A DNA stretch of 25,755 nt from an uncultured Eubacterium sp. (GTDB lineage Bacteria > Bacillota > Clostridia > Lachnospirales > Lachnospiraceae). Both the position numbers and the translations under genes were made by a program. The notes beneath the pieces are model-generated. The model was not told the origin of the DNA and did not search any database. It was given only the letters and a program-made list of their open reading frames with translations. Every line of letters starts with the position of its first letter. Position 1 is the stretch's first letter. Below, one piece after another: positions 17,001-23,705 of this stretch. The DNA is taken from contig URYE01000032.1 of the NCBI GenBank assembly GCA_900551945.1, forward strand, positions 1 to 25,755, written 5' to 3'.

Positions 17001-17728
17001 TACCACCAGCCATTTTCATTGCTTGCCATTCCTGTATAATTCCAGTCAATTGTACCATTTGTATAATACCACCAACCATTTTCATTGTATGCCATTCCTG
17101 TATAGCCGAAATCAAGTATACCATTTGTGAAATACCACCAATTATACTCATTGCATGCCATTCCTGTATAACCTAAATCAATAGCACCATTTCTGATATA
17201 CCACCAGCCATATTCATTACATGCCATTCCTGTGTAATTCCAGTCTAACATGCCGTTACTGAAATAAAACCATCCGTTTTCATTACAAGCCATTCCTGTA
17301 TAGCCGAAATCAAGTGCACCATTTCTGATGTACCACCAGCCATATTCATTGCATGCCATTCCTGTGTAACCCCAGTCTAACATGCCGTTGCTGAAATAAA
17401 ACCATCCGTTTTCATTGCAAGCCATTCCTGTATAGCCGAAATCAAGTACACCATTTGTCATATACCACCAGCCATACTCGTTGCAAGCCATTCCTGTATA
17501 ATTCCAGTCAAGCTTACCATTACTTACATAAAACCAACCGTTTTCGTTGCTTGCCATTCCTGTGTAGTTCCAATCTACTGCATCGCCAACGTAATAATAC
17601 CATGTACCAGTATTATCCATTGCAAGATATCCCTGTTGTGCGGCTGAAACATTGTCAGTATTTAATGCAAAACAGCATACCAAAGTCAACAATAAAATTG
17701 TAACTACTGATGTCAATTTTTTCTTCAT
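14066..17728 (-). CDS. Secreted wall-anchored protein: 13 wall-binding repeats, ricin-like modules, right-handed beta-helix
   Basis: The protein has 1220 residues. A signal peptide (1-29, cut near VSAA-QQ) is followed by 13 repeats of 22 residues (about 37-323). Next is a ricin-B-type beta-trefoil region with recurring QxF/QxW-like motifs (about 355-650: SNYQKF, SNEQKF, DSNQDF, DDQRWY, VSEKF) and a further lectin-like segment (about 660-750). A helical linker (766-805) leads to a right-handed parallel beta-helix (about 808-1220) of many NxxNN turns. The beta-helix contains CLDGG (1051-1055), LPGVSVDN (1075-1082) and GIKLVRTA (1100-1107), shared with the tethered paralogue at 21868-23664. AGGAGG lies 8 nt before the ATG and a strong promoter lies upstream. 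Probable role: wall-displayed glycan-binding or glycan-processing protein (lyase, hydrolase, epimerase or adhesin). No family-specific catalytic triad is recognisable. Confidence 0.88.
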   Translation of the reverse strand: MKKKLTSVVTILLLTLVCCFALNTDNVSAAQQGYLAMDNTGTWYYYVGDAVDWNYTGMASNENGWFYVSNGKLDWNYTGMACNEYGWWYMTNGVLDFGYTGMACNENGWFYFSNGMLDWGYTGMACNEYGWWYIRNGALDFGYTGMACNENGWFYFSNGMLDWNYTGMACNEYGWWYIRNGAIDLGYTGMACNEYNWWYFTNGILDFGYTGMAYNENGWWYYTNGTIDWNYTGMASNENGWWYYTNGTLDWNYTGMACNEYDWWYYTNGTLDWNYTGMACNEYDWWYYKNGHIDFGYTGLGYNEYGYWYYKDGHIDFGYNGTYKENGISYTVTGGHAVPVKDNNSETEFVPGNAISGNLTGDNVYYITSLDNNYALTVSPDKTAEGGYNICMQPLTGSNYQKFRVLESNGNYLLMSMAYFDDNNINWLLNTTNFGYNNDNIQLTPDSVFGGKSWSISETETGVYTIKAVRGDDEQFLLTSIGGVYNKANVACASANGSNEQKFHFVKPYTNTLADGVYSIRSNENTSYAVGVENYSMKDNAALVLNNVSSDSNQDFYITCVNATEGIYTIENVNSERYIDNNGSLTSDTGVKQLFNTGCDDQRWYIQKNTDGTYSFVSVLSNKYLAAPTINSALIQKTGSDVVSEKFVLTQKENNEKTLETALYTIDGRTVRTGYIGNGIYTLYDTAKASYIGANGNGSDYNRSEYKWVIKNSGNGYTICSVSDGRYWTSNGMSDSAVAVSVSKNNSTDYSKKYDTSVLDHAFDVDNVQIITRLKMLGLSKDDFMNPEAKMAAVEAEVDKATGNAPSQTVTFNGTDVNELNEFLLKNKGKTVKLGQDISVYNSGTDEHPGTVMIPADTMLDGNGHALNLKSGSAVPTTGIIFHTYNTQTGKFEVSNNAGVCNLTTNIRYSQYAVVLEGASNVVIENNKFNAGSDSHGICISSNAVSKNVKVINNVINATGGDGISVTGNQSNIVISGNTITNVAGKAGVLVSCFEKDPIRVDQETTGPHDIVVTDNKIDTITTGCAIYFIGTYGTYIKGNSLSNSYLEGICLDGGCIGTYFAENEVSYCSKIGGLPGVSVDNGIYNIIDNNKVHNNGASGIKLVRTALGNIVVNNTCYDNSVNTFNVDNQRNDETAGILIRAQKVDAVDGDNIDGTGSNGNLVINNTIYGSHDAAINIDLNSETGSCSGNTVMYNNIKGNYDFSVLDSSTSANTVKNNIK
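16763..17620 (-). repeat. 13 tandem 66-bp repeats with periodic Cys codons
   Basis: Each unit encodes 22 residues of the form (C/S/Y)NExGWWYxxNGxxDxxYTGMA. Eight units (3-8, 11, 12) begin with Cys where the lysozyme repeats have Glu. The Ala-Cys codon pair varies synonymously (GCATGT, GCTTGC, GCATGC, GCTTGT). Units 2-7 alternate NENGWF and NEYGWW types, giving a 132-bp higher-order period. Units 9-12 are a second near-identical block (WWYYTNGT). Confidence 0.9.
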
Positions 17729-17768
17729 TGAACTTTCCTCCTTATTTTATTTTTATATAATTTTTATA

Positions 17769-17797
17769 ATTATATCACATATAAATCTTACCGTCAA
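17769..17797 (-). promoter_or_regulatory. Strong sigma-A promoter of the wall-anchored beta-helix gene
   Basis: Minus strand: TTGACG (17792-17797), a 17-nt spacer and TATAAT (17769-17774), with TGA directly before the -10 (extended -10 TGn). It is squeezed between the stop of the GT-C gene (17804) and the SD, leaving a leader of about 35 nt. No terminator precedes it, so read-through from the upstream operon is also likely. Confidence 0.88.
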
Positions 17798-17803
17798 AAT
17801 TTA

Positions 17804-19876
17804 TTAATAAAGAGGAAGCATACATTTTACTGCATAATATAACTCTGGATTATTTGTCTTAAGGTCGAAATATCTTCCATCTATAAATATATTCCAGCAG
17901 TTTAAAATTACACATGCACATACACCTATTGCGATTATTGCATAAAAGCAATCTTTTATCCCTTTTGATGTACCTAATAATTTTTCTTCTACTGCAACAA
18001 TAACAATAACTGTTGTTATTGCAAACATCCATGAAAAATCACTAAGATATCTTTGTGTTATTCCTGACATTTGTATATCTAAAAGCATTATTATCAAGCC
18101 TAATACACTTGGGAGTAATGACATTAAAAATGCCTTTTTCTCTTGAAGTCCTTTTCTTAACTTGAAAACTAATACATTTAATACAAAAAGAGTATTATAT
18201 GCAAGTATTCCGCCCATGAAAGGTTCATAACTCGTTCTTCCTAAGTAATCATTTGCCTGACTGCAAAGATTTAAAAAAGGATATGCTGCTGACACATTAA
18301 GCGGTTCAAATACATATGTAAATATTCCTAATGGGAAACGTGCCCATACCCAACCTCTGTGTGTCATATCATTTCCTGTAAGATTATAATTAGCTCCAAA
18401 ATCAAATGGTGAATGGAAACGTGCTGCATTGTATGCCATCATAGCAACTCCTACTATAATAAAAGGAAGCATTACAAGCATTGTATTTAATATTCCCTTT
18501 TTGGAGAAGAATAATCTTTCTTTTATTGTTTCATTCCAGAATATTGGTACTGCAAGAATGAATATAAGTACTAACTGAGGACGACAACCAATTATTAAAG
18601 CTATTGATACTGAACCGGCTACCATCTTCCATCTTATCAAACTTCCTGTATTGCATGAAGACAACCACAGTCCCAATCCAAAAAGCCCAAACATAAGACT
18701 AGTTATTATTGGAATTGAATATACCAAGCCTGAATATATAAGATATACTATTGAACTACTGAAGCATAAAAATATTCCTGATAAAAGATATGCTCCTAAT
18801 GAAGCTTTATCAAAATATTTTTTATACAACTGGTATATAAAATAAAAACATACAATGCAATATATTATTGTGCAAAATATTGCCAAATCCCATGTCTTTA
18901 AATCATTCCCCGTAATAAGTTTATATGGGACATAAAAAAGTACTGCTGGAATAACTCCAAAATAGCAATAATACTTTCCTTCAAAATACGCATAATCCCA
19001 ATCAAATGTTTCATTTGCTGCATTTACAGTATCTTCTCTCTTTACTGGATCATATGGATTATCTATAGTTGCCAGTGAAGCAGGTGGTGTTCTTTGTAAC
19101 TCTAACTGTCCTGCTATTATGGCATCTGCTAAATCTACATATTCCTCATTTGCAGGCCACCAGTTTTTTGTTGAATTAGCAATTGTTGTATCTGGATTTA
19201 TTACATTTCCTATAAAAATACACATTAAACTTATAACTATAAGACAACCTGTTGTTAATATGTATTTTATTCTTCCTGCTTCAAAAAGTTTTATATTATA
19301 TAATTCACTTTTAGGTCTGAAAGCAATAATAAACATACCTAACAAAAGCATTACCGCCATTCTTAAGAAGCTGAAATTAAATGGAACTGTCTTATTAAAT
19401 TCAATTGCTCCCACATTTATTACACTATTAGCATCTGTGAAAAAAATTGCTAAATCATCGGTATTACCACTCAAATGCACATCAAAATAATTAGTAAGTA
19501 ATGTGTTATCTGCTATGGTTGTCGCACCTCTATCTGCAAGATTATAGCTTGCAGCATCTGATGAATATAAATGTACATTTATTATAGGTGCAGTATTACT
19601 TATAGCATCCATATATATGTTATCTATATGAAAATCCATATTCTGCATACGAATAAAAGAGGAGGCAGTATCATTTACATGGATACCATCTTCATCTATG
19701 GACAATCCCGGTCCATATTCAGTAATATAATCACTAGCATCTATTGTTTCATACCCAAGTGAAAACCAATGCTTGTAATTAAATAATGTACATTCTAATA
19801 TAAAAACTCCTAAAAAAAGATATACAGCAATATGCAGCTTCTTATTTGATTTAAGCTGATTAATTATCTCTTTCAT
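17804..19876 (-). CDS. GT-C type polytopic membrane glycosyltransferase
   Basis: This 690-residue protein has a first span at about 14-32 and then an approximately 130-residue extracytoplasmic strand-rich domain (about 35-165). About ten further spans start at 168. The loop after the third span carries EEYVDLADAIIAGQLELQ (244-261), NPYDPVKR (273-280) and DWDYAYFEGKYYCYFGVIPA (292-311). These are acidic, aromatic loop motifs of GT-C/GT39-like enzymes that use polyprenyl-phosphate sugars outside the membrane. The ATG lies inside the 3' end of the GtrB-like gene (17-nt overlap), with GAGGG 10 nt upstream, so the two are translationally coupled. This pairing strongly suggests the partner makes the Und-P-sugar donor that this enzyme consumes. 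The acceptor, polymer or wall glycan, is unknown. Confidence 0.82.
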   Translation of the reverse strand: MKEIINQLKSNKKLHIAVYLFLGVFILECTLFNYKHWFSLGYETIDASDYITEYGPGLSIDEDGIHVNDTASSFIRMQNMDFHIDNIYMDAISNTAPIINVHLYSSDAASYNLADRGATTIADNTLLTNYFDVHLSGNTDDLAIFFTDANSVINVGAIEFNKTVPFNFSFLRMAVMLLLGMFIIAFRPKSELYNIKLFEAGRIKYILTTGCLIVISLMCIFIGNVINPDTTIANSTKNWWPANEEYVDLADAIIAGQLELQRTPPASLATIDNPYDPVKREDTVNAANETFDWDYAYFEGKYYCYFGVIPAVLFYVPYKLITGNDLKTWDLAIFCTIIYCIVCFYFIYQLYKKYFDKASLGAYLLSGIFLCFSSSIVYLIYSGLVYSIPIITSLMFGLFGLGLWLSSCNTGSLIRWKMVAGSVSIALIIGCRPQLVLIFILAVPIFWNETIKERLFFSKKGILNTMLVMLPFIIVGVAMMAYNAARFHSPFDFGANYNLTGNDMTHRGWVWARFPLGIFTYVFEPLNVSAAYPFLNLCSQANDYLGRTSYEPFMGGILAYNTLFVLNVLVFKLRKGLQEKKAFLMSLLPSVLGLIIMLLDIQMSGITQRYLSDFSWMFAITTVIVIVAVEEKLLGTSKGIKDCFYAIIAIGVCACVILNCWNIFIDGRYFDLKTNNPELYYAVKCMLPLY

Positions 19877-20813
19877 CTTTTTTTAACCCTCTTTTTAAAT
19901 TCTCTACCATTACGAGCTTGTATTCAAAATCTCTTTTATTTTCACTTAATTGATTAGAAAGAATTACTCCTGCTATAAACATAAGCAATGCTGCCAAAAG
20001 TCCAAACATTCCCACTATAAGAGTTGGAAAACGTGGAACAAGACCTGTCATTACAAACTCATTAAAAACTGGTATTAACAAAATTCCACTTATAATTGCA
20101 AGAATTATTGCTATTGTATTAAAAAATGCAAACGGATGATAATTCTTGTACAATCTTATTATTGTACGAATTACCTTAAAGCCATCAGAATATGTATTTA
20201 ATTTTGATGAACTTCCCTCTGGTCTGTCACGATAATCTATAATTACATTGTCTACCTGCATATTTTTTTCAACTGCATGTATACTCATTTCTGTTTCTAT
20301 TTCAAAGCCCTTAGATAAGACTGGAAATGTCTTGACAAATTGGAAACTAAATGCTCTATATCCTGTCATTATATCTTTAATATTACACTTAAAAAATGTA
20401 TTAATTGATGCTCTTACAAGCGAATTTCCAAAGTTATGAAATGGTCTTTTATTTTCTGTAAAATATGTAGACGATAAACGGTCCCCTACAACCATATCTG
20501 CATTTTCTTCTAGTACCTTTTTTGCCATCTCTGGTGCAAATTCCGCTGGATAAGTATCATCACCATCTACCATTATATAACACTCTGCATCTATCTCACG
20601 AAACATTCTACGGATAACATTTCCTTTTCCCTGCTGGTACTCTCTTTTTACAACTGCTCCACATTGCCTTGCAATAGAAGCTGTATCATCTGTTGAATTA
20701 TTATCATAGACATATATTACTGCTTCAGGTAATGCTTTTTTAAAGTCAGTTATAACTTTTTTAATTGTAACTGCCTCGTTATAACATGGTATTAAAACCG
20801 CAATTTTATCCAT
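19860..20813 (-). CDS. GtrB/DPM1-like polyprenyl-phosphate glycosyltransferase
   Basis: This 317-residue GT2 enzyme begins IAVLIPCYNEAVTIKKVI and has YVYDNNSTDDT (34-44) and the GKGNVIRRMF helix (62-71). The metal site is VDGDDTYP (82-89), followed by DIMTGYRAF (147-155) and YRDRPEGSSSKL (194-205). Two C-terminal membrane spans follow (about 231-250 and 263-286). This is the layout of GtrB and dolichol/undecaprenyl-phosphate sugar synthases, which move a sugar from a nucleotide donor to undecaprenyl phosphate. AAGGAG lies 9 nt before the ATG. It overlaps the GT-C gene by 17 nt. No GtrA-type small flippase is present in the window. Confidence 0.9.
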   Translation of the reverse strand: MDKIAVLIPCYNEAVTIKKVITDFKKALPEAVIYVYDNNSTDDTASIARQCGAVVKREYQQGKGNVIRRMFREIDAECYIMVDGDDTYPAEFAPEMAKKVLEENADMVVGDRLSSTYFTENKRPFHNFGNSLVRASINTFFKCNIKDIMTGYRAFSFQFVKTFPVLSKGFEIETEMSIHAVEKNMQVDNVIIDYRDRPEGSSSKLNTYSDGFKVIRTIIRLYKNYHPFAFFNTIAIILAIISGILLIPVFNEFVMTGLVPRFPTLIVGMFGLLAALLMFIAGVILSNQLSENKRDFEYKLVMVENLKRGLKKDERDN

Positions 20814-20850
20814 TAATATGTACTCCTTATATTTTAAATATCATAAATTA

Positions 20851-21855
20851 TTAGTTACTTTGTCTTTTCTTTATTAATTTCATAAACATATTCATAAACA
20901 TAACTACTACCGTAACAAAAATCATTCTAAAAATAAACTGTGTTATTCTTCTGTCCTGAAAACCTGCAAGCGTAACAACTTTATCCCACGGAATTAATAC
21001 AAGCTCAATATAATGTACGCAGAGAATTTTTAATGTGTTTTTTCCACACCAACACAATATTGCTGATATATATCTTATTTTTTCAATAAAACACGATAGT
21101 TTCATTAATATCAAGGTTGCTGCTATTGCACCCGGAACTGAAAGGTAGCTTGGAAGGAACCTTATTACCATGTTAATTCCTCCCAACTTTGAATCCTCTA
21201 GCCATATTAATACAAACAATATATACATATACCACGGTATCTTTTTATTTTCCCATATTCTGACTTTTCTAAAAAGATAACCTACATATATAAATATTAT
21301 TGCAAATCCGCCAATATCAATATTTGTTGGTATCCATATATATTGACCTATAATACATGAAATAAGTGATATTGTAATTACAAGGCATGCTCTTTTCCAT
21401 TCTTCCCAGTCTTTTGTATACTTAAATACAAGCTGTATAATAAGATTGCTCCAAAAAAACGCCCATAAAAACCATATAGCACCAATCATCCATACAGTAA
21501 AAAACCATTTTCCACCATCAGAACCATATCCGAATAATGCACCTATTGCAGTATTAACTGTTAAAGTCTTTATCATTTCAGGTGTCCAATTTTGTAAATA
21601 AGCACTTATTGCTCTTGTTATAATCGCAATTATACTTGAAACATAAAATGGAATTAACAGTTTTTTAGCATTATTAACTGCAACAGCTTTTATATCTTTT
21701 TGTCTGAATAATATACCTGAGCATATAAAAAATACTGGCATATGAAACGCAAATATATAATCATTTAACTTTAAACCAATAAGCGTATGTCCAACGACTA
21801 CTAATATTATTGCAATTCCTTTGGTTATATCAATCCAACCAATACGCTCTTTCAT
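20851..21855 (-). CDS. Acyltransferase-3 family membrane O-acyltransferase
   Basis: This 334-residue protein has about 10 spans and begins RIGWIDITKGIAIILVVVGH. The family's K-x10-H signature (K12 to H23) is followed by FAFHMPVFFICSGILF (35-50), typical of the fucose-4-O-acetylase/NodX-like branch of PF01757. It should O-acylate a surface sugar using cytoplasmic acyl-CoA. AGGAG lies 9 nt before the ATG, and the gene starts 12 nt after the beta-helix gene's stop, within the same operon. It is the second enzyme of this family in the window, only distantly similar to the one at 8499-9524. Confidence 0.87.
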   Translation of the reverse strand: MKERIGWIDITKGIAIILVVVGHTLIGLKLNDYIFAFHMPVFFICSGILFRQKDIKAVAVNNAKKLLIPFYVSSIIAIITRAISAYLQNWTPEMIKTLTVNTAIGALFGYGSDGGKWFFTVWMIGAIWFLWAFFWSNLIIQLVFKYTKDWEEWKRACLVITISLISCIIGQYIWIPTNIDIGGFAIIFIYVGYLFRKVRIWENKKIPWYMYILFVLIWLEDSKLGGINMVIRFLPSYLSVPGAIAATLILMKLSCFIEKIRYISAILCWCGKNTLKILCVHYIELVLIPWDKVVTLAGFQDRRITQFIFRMIFVTVVVMFMNMFMKLIKKRQSN

Positions 21856-21867
21856 AATCTGTTTCTC

Positions 21868-23664
21868 CTAGTTTACATAATGATTTTCTATATCATTATC
21901 AACGTTATTATTAACTATACTATTAAACATATTACTCTTACATTCTATAGAAAAAATCTGACTTCCAAGTATTACATTGTCAAATATATCGTTACAATAA
22001 CACTCCTCTGCCATGTAAATACCTGAATAATTACTTCCTGTTATAACATTTCTACATATTATATTTTCATAACTTGCAGTAAAATCAAGTCCCTTTACTG
22101 GTTGGTCAGGAGTACTTGCATAACCTATTTCAACACCAAAGAAATGGAAATCTCCGCTTCTTCCTACATTATTGTCTGATACTGTATTTTGCATTACTAT
22201 ATTTCTGTATGCAGAACGTACCATCTTTACTCCACTTCCGTAATTATGTGTAACATCATTATCAATTACAATGTTATAAGCTGCATTATCAATTGATATT
22301 CCAGGAAGCTTTGCTGGTGAAGAACCATCTTCAATTCTTCCAAACTGTGCAATGAAATCACCTTCAAGGTCTGCATCACTTTGTCTTCTTCTTCCACCGT
22401 TTTCTTTTACAACATTGTCACTTACATAAGAACCAAATGTTCCGCTGTCAAGACACATTCCTTCTTTGTCATTTTGACGGATAGTATTTTCAAGCATAAA
22501 AAGATTATAACCACCATCTGAATATATACCTGATGAATTATTACCTTCTACTGTATTACGATATAATACAATATTATGTGGTGCTTCTGTTAAGTCATAT
22601 AAATATTCATCTGTTGGTGGAACATCATATATAACATTATAGTCTGTTATTTCCATTGATGTAAGACATATTCCCGCATTAAGATTTCTTGTACCACCAT
22701 TGTGTGAAACAACATTATCTCTTATCACACCTTCACTTATATCACCTTCAAGAAATACTGCTCCATTACCATTGTTTTCTATGTCATTATTCTTAATAAT
22801 AAAGTTAGTATTTTCTCCCATCATTACAAGCCCTCTTTGATTAGAGCTAGATAATGTACAGTCTTGAACTGTAAAATAATGTGATTTTATGATATAAAGC
22901 GCATAATCATATCCACCAGTTGATAAATTAACATTATCAACTGTAAAGTTAGTACACTCATCAGCTTCAAAAGCTTTATTTAAAACAGTATCTCCAACTT
23001 CAAAATGAACATTTTTAGCATTAATTCCAATGTTAGATTTAAGCTGTACTGTTTCATCTAATACAATTCTTGAAGATGTTATTGTTATATAAGCATTGTC
23101 AACACTTTGAATAAATGCGTTAAGTTCTGAAGCTGTAGCTCCTGTAAATACAACTTGATTGTTATATAAATTTTGCTTTGTTACATCCTGCATAACTGTA
23201 TTGAATAATATTTTCCAATTAAGCTCTGGTGTTTCATAATCATCTGGATTAACACCTATATTTTCCATTCTCTTTAATACTTTGATTTCGCCCATATATT
23301 TATCTGCATCATCAGAATTCATTCTTGTAAGCGATGGTAAGTTATTTGATGTAATAATGCTTTGACAATCTTCTTTTAAAATCTCTATCTCTGCATTTTG
23401 CGCATCATAGGACAAATTATTTATTATCTGCTCATATTTACTTTTAAGCTCATCATCATTATTATCTGCCTTAGCTTTTTTACTTTCATAAGTATTAACG
23501 ACACTTGTTGTCTGACCATCTGGTGTATAATATTTTTGTGAGGTTATATTAAGTATCTTATCCCTTGCAATAAGTCCAATAACAAGTGCTAGATACAATA
23601 CAGCTACAATAGCAACTATTCTATATTTCTTTTTCTTATTTTTGTTGTTATTCACTATAATCAT
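21868..23664 (-). CDS. Membrane-anchored right-handed beta-helix protein
   Basis: The protein has 598 residues from the ATG at 23664 (GGCGG 5 nt upstream). A GTG at 23682 would add six residues, and a GTG at 23655 would give a typical VNNNKNKKKK start, so the exact start is open. A Lys-rich cytoplasmic tail and one span (about 15-34) anchor it. A helical stalk (about 65-160) precedes a parallel beta-helix (about 205-590) of NxxNN-type turns. CLDSG (404-408), LPGISIDNAAYN (453-464) and GSGVKMVRSAYRN (476-488) match the same order of motifs in the 1220-residue wall protein. Long insertions (QSDADLEGDF, YDVPPTDEYL) are specific to this copy. It probably acts on or scaffolds the glycan at the outer membrane face; enzymatic activity is unproven. 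Confidence 0.83.
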   Translation of the reverse strand: MIIVNNNKNKKKKYRIVAIVAVLYLALVIGLIARDKILNITSQKYYTPDGQTTSVVNTYESKKAKADNNDDELKSKYEQIINNLSYDAQNAEIEILKEDCQSIITSNNLPSLTRMNSDDADKYMGEIKVLKRMENIGVNPDDYETPELNWKILFNTVMQDVTKQNLYNNQVVFTGATASELNAFIQSVDNAYITITSSRIVLDETVQLKSNIGINAKNVHFEVGDTVLNKAFEADECTNFTVDNVNLSTGGYDYALYIIKSHYFTVQDCTLSSSNQRGLVMMGENTNFIIKNNDIENNGNGAVFLEGDISEGVIRDNVVSHNGGTRNLNAGICLTSMEITDYNVIYDVPPTDEYLYDLTEAPHNIVLYRNTVEGNNSSGIYSDGGYNLFMLENTIRQNDKEGMCLDSGTFGSYVSDNVVKENGGRRRQSDADLEGDFIAQFGRIEDGSSPAKLPGISIDNAAYNIVIDNDVTHNYGSGVKMVRSAYRNIVMQNTVSDNNVGRSGDFHFFGVEIGYASTPDQPVKGLDFTASYENIICRNVITGSNYSGIYMAEECYCNDIFDNVILGSQIFSIECKSNMFNSIVNNNVDNDIENHYVN

Positions 23665-23705
23665 CCATTCCGCCGTATACACAGCATTTAATAAATCTTA
23701 TTTAA

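Noticed and set aside
16762..17130. 122-codon forward-strand repetitive open frame (HCxPFLYNSSxxYxLYNTT)
   Set aside because: It is only the complement of the 66-bp wall-binding repeats; the periodicity belongs to the minus-strand protein.
16763..17620. CRISPR-like regular repeats
   Set aside because: The 66-bp units are contiguous, in frame, diverged and translated; there are no unique spacers.
19119..19490. 123-codon forward-strand open frame opposite the GT-C gene
   Set aside because: Antisense shadow of a long membrane-protein gene, no SD and no motif.
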